Part shown: positions 15,894 to 24,336 of the stretch, one piece after another
Layout of the letters: the number at the start of each line of letters is the position of its first letter
Numbering within the stretch: position 1 is the stretch's first letter
From: Bacillota bacterium
GTDB lineage: Bacteria > Bacillota > Clostridia > Christensenellales > Aristaeellaceae
Reading direction: 5' to 3'
Assembly: GCA_023436585.1 (NCBI GenBank)
Contig: JAEZIN010000009.1
Coordinates: forward strand, 1 to 64,000
Length of the DNA: 64,000 nucleotides
Position numbers and translations under genes: made by a program
Notes under the pieces: model-generated
What the model saw: only the letters and a program-made list of their open reading frames with translations
Database searches by the model: none
Told to the model about the DNA's origin: nothing

Positions 15894-18272
15894 TTGAATA
15901 CGCGGATGCGCCTTGGCGGAATGCTTGTGCTCCTTTATGCCCTGGGAATTGTTATTCTCCTCTTTGGGGGATATACCGGCAGCGACGAAAACGAAATGCT
16001 CCTGTTCGTTTGCAACGCCCTGTTCACTGGCTTGATACCCCTTATGGTCGCTGCGTTTGCAGGCTATGCCTACATTCAGAACAATGGTGTCAATGCCCTT
16101 TTTATGAGCTGCGGCATGCTTGCCCTTGGCATGGGGTCGGCCATTGCGGGGATACTGCGTTTCAGGCCTGATTCGGCTAATATGTCCGTAACGGTATACA
16201 ACACCTGCCTGTTTCTCTGTGCCGTATGCCAATTGGCTGCCTCCCAGAAGGTGTTTTTGCTGAAGACAGGGTCAAGCAGGAACCGGGAATGGAAGCTTGC
16301 ATTTGCTTTTGCCATGACCTGTTTTCTGGTCACCGGCTTGCTCGCTGCCGCGCTGAGTGGAATGACACCCTATTTTATGGATCACAATGGTTCCACCAGG
16401 CTAAGGGACGCTGTGCTTTTACTGTCAGCCGCCTTTTATTTTTTCGCTTTTTTACAAATGCACAAACAGTACAAAAACTACAGTGCAGGGTATCTTTACT
16501 GGTATTCCCTGTATCTAGCTATGATGGCGCAAGGCGCCTTGGCTGTTTTTATCACGGGCGGGCTGGGGACGATTATGAATTGGGCAGGGAGAGCCGCCCA
16601 ATACATCGGGGCCCTGTTTGCCCTTTTTTCCATTTTGCAAGCCGTACAGGCGGCGCAGCGGCACGGAAGTTCGCTGACTGCCATTATGGCGGAATTTTTC
16701 TCGGGGGACAAAGATAACTATATCAGCCTGGCGGAGCGCGCGGCCCAGGCAGTAATTACGGCGGATGGCAAAGGCCGCATATTTTTTGCCAATTCGGCCG
16801 CGGCGCAAATGCTCCATTATGATAAAAGAGAGCTTATGCTCTCCTCGTTTTTCGATTTGTTTCAGGAACCGGACAGAAGCTTTATACGCCGGGATTTTGA
16901 GATGTACACCCTTCACAAGACCAGCAGGCTTGCCATGCCCATGGAGATGCAGGTATCCGGCAGGGGCGGCAGGCTTGTGCCTGTGGAAATCGCCGCGATC
17001 TACAGGACCCTGCCCGCAGGCTATGCCTGTACCTATGTACTGTACGATGTATCGGAGCGCAAACAGGCGGCACAAGCCCTTCGAAGGAAGGAAGCTTTGC
17101 TGCAGGACATTATCGACGGCACCGAGGACCCGGTTTTCATCAAGGATTGCAATAGCGTAATCCTGATGGGCAACCGCGCCTTAAGCCAGGCCATGGACTT
17201 GCCCCTGGAGCAGATCATAGGCAGCACGGATGCGCAGGTCTATACCGATCCCGAGAAGGCAAAATACATCATGGATAACGACAGGCAGGTTCTTATGCTG
17301 CGCTCTGCCATGTCCTTTGAGGAAACAGTGCCGACGCCTGATGGACCTAAAACCTATCTGACCAACAAGACGCCGTGGCTGGATGAAAAAGGCGGCTTGC
17401 TGGGTATCATCGGCATTGCCCATAACATTACCTCAAGAAAGGCTATGGAGACGGAGCTCAGGCGGAAAACCGCGGAGCTGGAAGAGAAAAACCGGCTGAT
17501 CACCGATTTTTTCATCAACATCTCCCATGAGTTCAAGACGCCGCTTTCCATCATTTTGCTTCTTACCGATATGATGGAGGAAGAGGCCGGCCGCATAGGC
17601 ATGCCAAATGCGGATGATGCGCGTTTCCTGAAAATGATGCGAGTAAATGCCTACCGGCTGAGGCGGCTGGTTGCAAATCTTTTGGATATCACAAAACTGG
17701 ACGCCGGCTTCATGGAACCGCAATGGGATCACATGGACGTGGCGGCCCTTTTGAAAAGCGTTGTTGCTTCGGCTGATTTCTATGCCGCCAAAAAGGGCAT
17801 TGCGATGTCCTTCTCTGCATGCCCTGATGAACTTTATATGTCCACCGACAGCCTTATGCTGGAGAGAATTCTGATGAACCTGTTATCCAACGCCATGAAG
17901 CATACACCCCCGGGCGGGGCGATCCAGGTGGCGTTTTCAGAGCGTGACGGAACAGCCGTCATCACGGTAGCAGACAACGGCGAAGGGATCCCGGAGGAAA
18001 AAAGGGATGTAATCTTTGACCGTTTCAGGCAAGTCAATACTTCCCTGGCCCGCACAAGCGAGGGATGCGGCATAGGCCTATCCATCACCAAGGCCTTGAC
18101 GGAACTTTTGGGCGGCAAGATATCTTTTCAGAGCGAGCTTAAAGTGGGAAGTGTTTTTTCTGTAGAGCTGCCTGTGAAGCACTATCAGGATGATGGGCAT
18201 AATGCCGACTTCAGCGGTATGGGGCTTCATAGCCGCGTGCAGATGGAGTTATCCGATATCGACTTTGGTTAA
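15894..18272 (+). CDS. Membrane sensor histidine kinase, 7TM-PAS-PAS-HisKA-HATPase
   Basis: A 792-residue sensor kinase. About seven hydrophobic segments (residues 8-235) form a MASE3-like membrane sensor. Then come PAS 1 (about 268-380, ISLAERAAQAVITADGKGRIFFANSAA), PAS 2 (about 395-520, with the PAC end LLGIIGIAHNIT), a short coiled coil, the HisKA H-box FFINISHEFKTPLS with His545, and HATPase_c (about 650-775; NLLSNAMKHT, DNGEGIPEE, GCGIGLSITKALTELLGG). The start is TTG, supported by ACGGAGGCC. It overlaps the convergent receiver gene by 24 nt; the two probably act as a pair. Confidence 0.88.
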   Translation: MNTRMRLGGMLVLLYALGIVILLFGGYTGSDENEMLLFVCNALFTGLIPLMVAAFAGYAYIQNNGVNALFMSCGMLALGMGSAIAGILRFRPDSANMSVTVYNTCLFLCAVCQLAASQKVFLLKTGSSRNREWKLAFAFAMTCFLVTGLLAAALSGMTPYFMDHNGSTRLRDAVLLLSAAFYFFAFLQMHKQYKNYSAGYLYWYSLYLAMMAQGALAVFITGGLGTIMNWAGRAAQYIGALFALFSILQAVQAAQRHGSSLTAIMAEFFSGDKDNYISLAERAAQAVITADGKGRIFFANSAAAQMLHYDKRELMLSSFFDLFQEPDRSFIRRDFEMYTLHKTSRLAMPMEMQVSGRGGRLVPVEIAAIYRTLPAGYACTYVLYDVSERKQAAQALRRKEALLQDIIDGTEDPVFIKDCNSVILMGNRALSQAMDLPLEQIIGSTDAQVYTDPEKAKYIMDNDRQVLMLRSAMSFEETVPTPDGPKTYLTNKTPWLDEKGGLLGIIGIAHNITSRKAMETELRRKTAELEEKNRLITDFFINISHEFKTPLSIILLLTDMMEEEAGRIGMPNADDARFLKMMRVNAYRLRRLVANLLDITKLDAGFMEPQWDHMDVAALLKSVVASADFYAAKKGIAMSFSACPDELYMSTDSLMLERILMNLLSNAMKHTPPGGAIQVAFSERDGTAVITVADNGEGIPEEKRDVIFDRFRQVNTSLARTSEGCGIGLSITKALTELLGGKISFQSELKVGSVFSVELPVKHYQDDGHNADFSGMGLHSRVQMELSDIDFG

Positions 18273-18671
18273 TTTGCTCCTGTGGGCTTTATGGGCCAAT
18301 CTGATTTTTTCGATCATGGTCGTAGCATCCACCGGTTTTACCAAAAAATAATCAGCGCCCATTTCCATGGCACGGCTGATCATGGCGCTGCTGGCAATGG
18401 CCGATAAAATAATAACAGCCGGCTTTTTGCCATCCATTATTTTCAGTTGTTCCAACACCTGCATGCCATCCATGTCCGGCATGATAATATCCAGAAGCAT
18501 CACATCGATCTTTTCCCGGCGGATTATATCCAGTGCTTCATGGCCGTTGCCGGCAACGCCTGCCGGCACAATGTCCGCGTACTGCATAAATAACCGATGA
18601 ATAATGGAGGTAAGGTCCCTGTTATCATCCACAACCAATACTTTGATAAGGTCGGTCCCCAATGTGCTCAC
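18249..18671 (-). CDS. Stand-alone response-regulator receiver domain (Spo0A-receiver-like)
   Basis: A 140-residue protein made of one receiver domain. It has the acidic pair VVDDNRDL, phosphoacceptor Asp61 in MLLDIIMPDMDGMQVLEQL, the threonine-equivalent serine in VIILSAIASS and the lysine in YFLVKPVD. The spelling DIIMPDMDG and FLVKPVD recalls Spo0A receivers, but there is no DNA-binding domain and the protein ends with a short basic tail (HKAHRSKLTKVDIG). It would act through protein contacts or as a phosphorelay intermediate. Convergent with, and overlapping, the kinase gene. Confidence 0.88.
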   Translation of the reverse strand: MSTLGTDLIKVLVVDDNRDLTSIIHRLFMQYADIVPAGVAGNGHEALDIIRREKIDVMLLDIIMPDMDGMQVLEQLKIMDGKKPAVIILSAIASSAMISRAMEMGADYFLVKPVDATTMIEKIRLAHKAHRSKLTKVDIG

Positions 18672-18855
18672 TTGCTTTCGTATAATATTAAGCTAACTGA
18701 AAGCATCATATCATTCCCCGGACAGGAATGACAAGAGTGAAATGCGCATAATGGAAAAATATGTCGAGATTTGAGGGATAGAGCGGAATATGGCTGTCCC
18801 TGCAGTACAAAAAGCGTACGGCGGAATAGGAAGGCCTGCCGTTTTTTTATGCACG

Positions 18856-19998
18856 TCAGCCCCGCACCGCCTGTGCCAAAAGGAGTACGCCTCGTTCTAT
18901 CTCCTCCTTTGTCATGTGCCCGTATCCCATCAAAAGCATATCCTGATGCCTGCCCTTTTGAATGCTGTGCCGCTCCGCCGGAACAATATATAGGCCCTGG
19001 GACAGGCATGCCTCGTGAAAATCCTCATGAAAACACAGGCCGGGAAACCTTATGCAAACGTGCAGCCCCGCCGCGTCGCCATAGGGAATGAAGCCATCCC
19101 CGAAGGAATTGTGCAAAGCCTTTAGCAGCGTTTGCCGCCGCTGCCCATAGACTTTGCGCATCTTCTTTATATGCATGTCCAGTTTGCGTGTACGCAGCAG
19201 CATCGCCAGGGCGGCCTGCTCAAAGGGCGGGTTTTGCACATCCGTATGCGTGCGCAGGGTGAGCCACCGCTTTTGAAGCTTTGCGGGCAGCAGCACGAAG
19301 CCAATCCGAAGCGCCGGGAAAAGCGTTTTGCTGAAGGTGCCCACATAGATTACCCGCTGAGGGTCCAGCGTGTACAGGGGTGCCACCGGTTCGCCCGCAT
19401 AACGGAATTCGCTGTCGTAATCGTCCTCGATTACATAGATGTCCTTTTCCCGGGCGTATCTTATGAGTGCGGCCCGGCGCCCGGCCGGCAGAATGCCGCC
19501 CAGGGGAAATTGGTGGGAAGGTGTGACGTACGCCGCGAAGGCTCCTTCGCCGGGCGGAAGAAGATCCGTATTCATGCCGCGCTCATCCGCCATAATGGGC
19601 GTTACGGGACAGCCCTTGTTGTGAAAGGTTTTGAGCATGCCTGTATGACATGGGTCCTCCGCAAGAAGCGTCCTTCCTTGTTCAAACAAAAGATCGGCAA
19701 CAAGGCGCAGCGCGTTTGTCGCGCCTGCCGTAATGAAAACGCTGTCCGGATGCACGTGAAGGCCGCGGCTTCGGTACAGCCAGTCCGCGATTTCACATCG
19801 AAGCTCCATTAGGCCCTGGGGCCCGGTATAGCCATAGCATGCAAGGGGAAGTTCCTCCATGGCGCGCCGCATCATCTGCCGCCACAGATAGACAGGCAGG
19901 AGGTCCAAATCGGGGCTGCCGGTGCGGAAGTCCGCAGTAAGGGCTCTTTGCGGCCTTTGTTGCCCAGCATAATGCCTCCAACTGGTATGTTCAAACAT
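18856..19998 (-). CDS. PLP-dependent aminotransferase of MocR type lacking the DNA-binding domain
   Basis: A 380-residue fold-type I aminotransferase. Seen are ITAGATNALRLVADLL, TPSHQFPLGGILP, VIEDDYDSEFRY and the PLP-lysine motif YVGTFSKTLFPALRIGF. These are the hallmark blocks of MocR/PdxR regulators, whose N-terminal winged helix of about 70-100 residues is absent: the protein starts at the linker ADFRTGSPDLDLLP. Upstream the frame meets TAG within about 40 nt, so no hidden HTH lies in frame. It diverges from an EamA transporter gene, as many MocR regulators do. It is either a free aminotransferase or a decayed regulator. Confidence 0.82.
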   Translation of the reverse strand: MFEHTSWRHYAGQQRPQRALTADFRTGSPDLDLLPVYLWRQMMRRAMEELPLACYGYTGPQGLMELRCEIADWLYRSRGLHVHPDSVFITAGATNALRLVADLLFEQGRTLLAEDPCHTGMLKTFHNKGCPVTPIMADERGMNTDLLPPGEGAFAAYVTPSHQFPLGGILPAGRRAALIRYAREKDIYVIEDDYDSEFRYAGEPVAPLYTLDPQRVIYVGTFSKTLFPALRIGFVLLPAKLQKRWLTLRTHTDVQNPPFEQAALAMLLRTRKLDMHIKKMRKVYGQRRQTLLKALHNSFGDGFIPYGDAAGLHVCIRFPGLCFHEDFHEACLSQGLYIVPAERHSIQKGRHQDMLLMGYGHMTKEEIERGVLLLAQAVRG

Positions 19999-20087
19999 GC
20001 GTCCTACTGGTTCTTTACCATGCCGGTTTGATGACTATAATCATACCATGGCTTCCTTGCAAAGGAAAGACCTGGAGGGAAGGCGCT

Positions 20088-21029
20088 ATGGAGCATGGCA
20101 TAAAAGGGCCGGCCTATTTGTTTTTCGCCTTTACGCTGGCGGGTACCAGCGTGGTTGCCGCCCGTTATGTCACGGGGAAGCTGGGCATCTTCACGATCAC
20201 GTCCATCAGTTTGGTTTTTGCGCTGCTGTTTTTGGTCCTCCGCTACAGGAGAAGGATATTTCCTATAGCCTTCAGGCTGTCCATCAGGGAATACATGTAC
20301 CTGGCACTGCAGGCCATATGCGGTATATTTCTGTTCCGCATGTTTTTGCTTGCCGGGCTAAGGGGCACCAGCTCAGGGGAGGCGGGGATCCTGACCAGCG
20401 CGACGCCTTCCATTACGGCGGTGCTTGCCATACTGTTCCTGAAGGAGCGGGCCGGCGCGGGTAAGCTTGCGGGCATCGCGCTGACCATTGCGGGCGTGCT
20501 TGTGATACAGGGCATTTTGCTGCCTGGGGGCAGCTTCTCCGCCGGGCACTTTGGGGGAAACATGCTGGTGATATGTGCCGCCTCCAGTGAGGCGCTTTTT
20601 AATATTCTGTCCCGTTCGTTTGCCGTGAAGGGCAGGGAAAGCCCCCGGCCCGGCCTGGAGCCGCCCGTCCAAACGGCCATCGTATCGTTTATGGCGTTTA
20701 TGCTGTGCCTTATTCCGGCGCTTTCAGAAAATCCCCTTGCGCGGCTATCTGCTGTCGGACCGGCCGGCTGGCTGGCGCTTGCATGGTACGGTGTTTTTGT
20801 CACGGCGCTGGCTTTTATATGCTGGTATGAGGGAATCCTGCGATGCGGAGCCCTGACTGCCGCGGCGTTTTCCGGTATGATGCCTTTCACCTCCGCGCTT
20901 TTGTCGTTCCTCATTCTGGGCGAAGGGCTTGGTATCGTGCAGCTTTCGGGCGGAATGCTTATCGCCGGCGGCATGGTGCTGCTGGGTGTCAGCGCCGCCC
21001 GGGAGAATGCCGTGCGCCGGGATGCCTAA
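20088..21029 (+). CDS. EamA/DMT-family transporter
   Basis: A 313-residue drug/metabolite-type exporter with ten hydrophobic segments in two EamA repeats (about 5-140 and 160-305). Typical phrases are FAFTLAGTSVVAARYV, GILTSATPSITAVLAILFLKER and AAAFSGMMPFTSALLSFLILGE. ATG follows GGAGGGAAGGCGCT; an earlier ATG 20 codons upstream has no ribosome site. The substrate is unknown; amino acids or their breakdown products would fit the divergent MocR-type aminotransferase. Confidence 0.88.
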   Translation: MEHGIKGPAYLFFAFTLAGTSVVAARYVTGKLGIFTITSISLVFALLFLVLRYRRRIFPIAFRLSIREYMYLALQAICGIFLFRMFLLAGLRGTSSGEAGILTSATPSITAVLAILFLKERAGAGKLAGIALTIAGVLVIQGILLPGGSFSAGHFGGNMLVICAASSEALFNILSRSFAVKGRESPRPGLEPPVQTAIVSFMAFMLCLIPALSENPLARLSAVGPAGWLALAWYGVFVTALAFICWYEGILRCGALTAAAFSGMMPFTSALLSFLILGEGLGIVQLSGGMLIAGGMVLLGVSAARENAVRRDA

Positions 21030-21132
21030 ATAATATCCATGTGAAAGGATTCGCCGCCTTGCCAGCGAATAGGAAATGATTGTATGAAATCCATTGTATG
21101 CGGCAAGGATTCTTTTGCGGGAGGCTTTACCC

Positions 21133-22161
21133 ATGGAGGATGCGGTCAAGGATTTAAAACAGGATAATCATGCTTGCGAAGCCATAGAGGTTATTGAGTA
21201 TGACCAGGAGAAATGCAAAAAATATCAGGTGGGCTGCAATAGGACGGATGCTTTTTCGGCGCTCGCCGATATACCGGAAAAGCGGGTTCGCTGGATCAAT
21301 GTGGATGGGCAGCACACACAGGAGATGCTGGAGGCGCTGTGCGCCCCCTTCCATATCCATCCCCTGGTGATCCGTAATATTACCAACAAGGAGCAGCGCG
21401 CCAAGATTGAGGTTTATCCCAATTTTCTGTACATCGTGGCCAAGATGATCTACTTTTCGGCAGAAGAGATGGTGGTGGAGCACGTCAGCTTCCTGCTGGG
21501 GAAGAACTATGTCATCACCTTTGGGGAACTCAAAGGGGACGTGTTTGACTCCATCCGAGGCTGGATTGATTCAAAAGGCGCGCATGTCCGCGGTTCCGGG
21601 GCCGACTACCTGATCTATCTATTGCTGGATGCCATTGTGGAAGGATACTTCGACGTGCTGGAGGTGCTCAACGAGCGGATCGATGCTCTGGAAGAAATGG
21701 TGATTGCTGAGACATCCCAGGAGCACCTGCACGTGATAAGGGAGATCAAGAAATCGCTCTTGCTCGTAAACCGGTACATCTGGCCGCTCCGGGACGTGGC
21801 CTCCCTGATGGGCAAGGAATCCACGCCGCTGATCGCTTCCTCTACCGAGCCGTATTTAAGGGACGTGTACAATCATATTGTACAGGCCATCGATTCCACG
21901 GAAACCAGCCGGGAGCTTTTGTCCAGCCTGACCGACCTGCATATATCCAACACCAGCTACAAGCTCAATGAAATAATGAAGGTGCTGACCATCATCTCCA
22001 CCATATTCATTCCATTGACCTTCATCGCGGGCGTGTACGGTATGAATTTCCACTATATGCCGGAGCTTACATGGCCATGGGGGTATGGAGTCACCTGGCT
22101 GGTGATGCTGCTTATCGCGGGATGCATGGTGTATTATTTCAAAAAGAAAAAATGGTTCTAG
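21133..22161 (+). CDS. corA: CorA-family magnesium transporter
   Basis: A 342-residue CorA channel. The N-terminal cytoplasmic domain is followed by a long helix region (IREIKKSLLLVNRYIWPLRDV) and two C-terminal membrane segments. The first ends in the signature GVYGMNF, followed by the loop HYMPEL and a tail of lysines (FKKKKWF). The ATG after GCGGGAGGCTTTACCC is preferred over one 13 codons earlier. A CCTTGCC/GGCAAGG pair flanks the short leader, but it is not an M-box. Ends at a bidirectional terminator. Confidence 0.95.
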   Translation: MEDAVKDLKQDNHACEAIEVIEYDQEKCKKYQVGCNRTDAFSALADIPEKRVRWINVDGQHTQEMLEALCAPFHIHPLVIRNITNKEQRAKIEVYPNFLYIVAKMIYFSAEEMVVEHVSFLLGKNYVITFGELKGDVFDSIRGWIDSKGAHVRGSGADYLIYLLLDAIVEGYFDVLEVLNERIDALEEMVIAETSQEHLHVIREIKKSLLLVNRYIWPLRDVASLMGKESTPLIASSTEPYLRDVYNHIVQAIDSTETSRELLSSLTDLHISNTSYKLNEIMKVLTIISTIFIPLTFIAGVYGMNFHYMPELTWPWGYGVTWLVMLLIAGCMVYYFKKKKWF

Positions 22162-22165
22162 CATG

Positions 22166-22192
22166 AAAAAAGGCCCGGCGACGGGCCTTTTT
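22166..22192. terminator. Bidirectional terminator between corA and the potassium operon
   Basis: GGCCC, a GGCGAC loop and GGGCC lie between A5 and T5 tracts. Confidence 0.85.
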
Positions 22193-22207
22193 CATGCCGC
22201 TGTTTCC

Positions 22208-22702
22208 TTACCGCATATGCCGCTTCCTGAGCAAGAGGGCAAAAAGGACGGCAGCGGCCAGGAACAGTACTGCGGCGGCAGCAAATTTAAGAGGTCTGAT
22301 TTCATAGGTGATAGGGTAGCCTTTTTCCAGGACTTCCGCCGTGAAGGCATGAATGTCCAAATCGCCGCCATGCTCCGGGCAGGCCCGGCGGAATATGCCC
22401 GTAATCTTCACTTCATCGCCGTGTATGCCGTACTTTCCGGCCAGCGTAATATCAGGAGGCATGATCCGGTTATCCGCGAATACGCCCACCGCATTGGCAC
22501 CGTCGGATACGTTGATCCAGGTGTAATTGCCGCGTACCATGATGTCGCCGATGACTTCGCCGGTAAAGACAACTTCCTGTCCATCCAGCTCCTTTGCCTT
22601 CTCAATCAGGCCGGTGCTGGTTACTTCCGCGGCCAACGCCAGGTGGGGAAGCAAAATCATGGCGATGATGGAGAGGATAAGCGCGGTTAGCATTTTTGAC
22701 AT
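22208..22702 (-). CDS. Membrane-anchored OB-fold protein of the potassium operon
   Basis: A 164-residue protein of unknown function. A signal-like N-terminal segment (about 4-25) precedes an OB-fold-like domain (about 28-125: GLIEKAKELDGQEVVFTGEVIGDIM, TWINVSDGANAVGVF, VKITGIFRRAC) and a C-terminal membrane helix (about 138-158) ending RKRHMR. The domain should face outside. ATG follows GAAGGTGAAAAAGAA and lies 16 nt inside trkH, so the two are translationally coupled. Possibly an accessory of the transporter; that is inference from position. Confidence 0.72.
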   Translation of the reverse strand: MSKMLTALILSIIAMILLPHLALAAEVTSTGLIEKAKELDGQEVVFTGEVIGDIMVRGNYTWINVSDGANAVGVFADNRIMPPDITLAGKYGIHGDEVKITGIFRRACPEHGGDLDIHAFTAEVLEKGYPITYEIRPLKFAAAAVLFLAAAVLFALLLRKRHMR

Positions 22703-24210
22703 TTCTTTTTCACCTTCACCGCAAAATATGCGCCCAGGGCCAGGATCGACATAAACTCCAGCCGGGCCAGCCACATGATGATAATATAGGTGACCTTCAA
22801 TACCGCAGGCATGGAGGAGGATGTAAGGCCTGCGCTCAAGCCTACATTGCCGGTGACCGACGCGGCTTCAAAAGCGGCCAGGCCGAAGGGATAGCCGCAC
22901 AGCATACCGATGAGGGTACCCAGTGTATAGGTCACAATATAAGCCATCACGATCAAAAGCGCGCTTCTGGCAATGCTGTCGTCCAGCAGGACATCCTTGA
23001 TGTGGTGGTATTTTTGCACAGCTACCATGGATTCCGGCTGCACCATGCGTTTTACATCCTTGCGGAAAGCATTGAAGATAATGCCCATGCGCAAGCCCTT
23101 GAAGCCGCCCGCCGTGGAGCAGGCGCTGCCGCCAATCAGCATGGCGATGATGATGGCGAACAGGGCGATGTCACCCCACTCCTTGTAGAACTGACGGGCA
23201 TAGATGGTCATAAATCCCGTGGTGGTATGACCGGAAATGAGCTGGTAAAAGCCCTTGCGGAACATGGCCACCGCGCCGGGATAGATATGGTTCTGCATAA
23301 GCCCCAAAGCTGCAACAAGAGTGAGTACTGTAACGGTTATGGAGAAGGAAATCGTCTCTATGTTCTTTGTCAGCTCCCTTTTGCGGCCCGTAAAAGCCGC
23401 ATAGTGAAGCGCAAAATTGAACGAGCCAATCACAAAGAACACCATGGTGATTATTTCATAGAACGCGTCATGATAATAAAGGATATTTTGGCTCATTGGG
23501 CCAAAACCGCCTGTGCTCCATGCAGACATGAAGATCCACAGCCCGTGCAGGAAAGCGCGGTCCACTGCCATGCCTGCCCGGAGCCCGGCAATCCACAGGA
23601 CAAGCGTACCCACAGCCAGGTAAGCCATGCTGATGATCCAGATATACCGTGCGGTATGGACGACATTTGGCAAAAGCCGTTCATCCTTGCCTTCGCCCAC
23701 ATACATTTTATACGCGCCGTTGGATCCCTTGATAAGTACCGTCAGCACCAGTACCACCATGCCCTGCCCGCCCACAAAGGTCAATATGTGACGCCACATG
23801 TTGATGCCATTGGACAAGTGGTCCATATCCTGTATCAGTGTCAGCCCCGTGGTGGTAAAGCCGCTCATCACGTCAAAGCAGCTGTCCAGATAGCTGAGGT
23901 AACTGCCGCTGAGGTAATAGGGCAGCGCGCACAGCAGCATGCCTGTAAACCAGGCCCCGGCGGTGACCACCATGCCCTCACCCCATCCCAAACGCTGCCT
24001 GCGGTATTTGCCAAACAGGAGCATCAAAAATCCGCCAATCAGGAGCGAAATGGAAGCGCCAATGGCAAAATCAATCAAAACAGACCATTCACCGTACAGG
24101 AGGGAAGTGATGAGGGGGATAAGCTCTACCAAGCCCAGGCCGACGATGACGATTCCGATGTAATAACATATGGGGCCAAGCTGGCTTTCGTGGTTCCGTT
24201 TTTCGATCAT
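22687..24210 (-). CDS. trkH: Potassium uptake channel subunit TrkH/KtrB family
   Basis: The membrane pore of a Trk/Ktr potassium system, 507 residues with about ten hydrophobic segments and the four-fold pore layout. Filter-like loops include FDVMSGFTTTGL, WSTGGFGP, ISGHTTTGFM and EAASVTGNVGLS, each with the conserved central glycine. Length and opening (RNHESQLGPICYYIGIVIVGLG) fit TrkH. It works with the TrkA gating subunits encoded upstream. ATG lies 6 nt after the 34-residue gene, whose end carries the ribosome site. Confidence 0.94.
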   Translation of the reverse strand: MIEKRNHESQLGPICYYIGIVIVGLGLVELIPLITSLLYGEWSVLIDFAIGASISLLIGGFLMLLFGKYRRQRLGWGEGMVVTAGAWFTGMLLCALPYYLSGSYLSYLDSCFDVMSGFTTTGLTLIQDMDHLSNGINMWRHILTFVGGQGMVVLVLTVLIKGSNGAYKMYVGEGKDERLLPNVVHTARYIWIISMAYLAVGTLVLWIAGLRAGMAVDRAFLHGLWIFMSAWSTGGFGPMSQNILYYHDAFYEIITMVFFVIGSFNFALHYAAFTGRKRELTKNIETISFSITVTVLTLVAALGLMQNHIYPGAVAMFRKGFYQLISGHTTTGFMTIYARQFYKEWGDIALFAIIIAMLIGGSACSTAGGFKGLRMGIIFNAFRKDVKRMVQPESMVAVQKYHHIKDVLLDDSIARSALLIVMAYIVTYTLGTLIGMLCGYPFGLAAFEAASVTGNVGLSAGLTSSSMPAVLKVTYIIIMWLARLEFMSILALGAYFAVKVKKKCQKC

Positions 24211-24216
24211 GCAAGA

Positions 24217-24321
24217 TCACCATCCGCCCAGCAGCGAGATAACAAAGCCTGCAAGAATCAGCCCGCCGGCAAACAGGATTTCCGCCAGCATGCCCAATGC
24301 GCCGTCACGGATTTTTTTCAT
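24217..24321 (-). CDS. Small 34-residue single-pass membrane protein
   Basis: A small open frame between trkA and trkH. ATG at 24319-24321 follows AGGAGGAGACCAGT, a strong ribosome site. The product starts MKKIRDGALGMLAEILFAGG, continues as a hydrophobic helix (LILAGFVISLLGGW) and ends in Trp. A positive N-terminus and one membrane span suggest N-inside topology. The trkH ribosome site overlaps its last codons, so the two are probably coupled. I know no family for it; a KdpF-like stabilising subunit is an analogy only. Confidence 0.75.
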   Translation of the reverse strand: MKKIRDGALGMLAEILFAGGLILAGFVISLLGGW

Positions 24322-24336
24322 ACTGGTCTCCTCCTG

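Noticed and set aside
21030..21132. Possible M-box or other magnesium riboswitch before corA
   Set aside because: The leader is only about 100 nt, with one weak CCTTGCC/GGCAAGG pairing and no M-box blocks.
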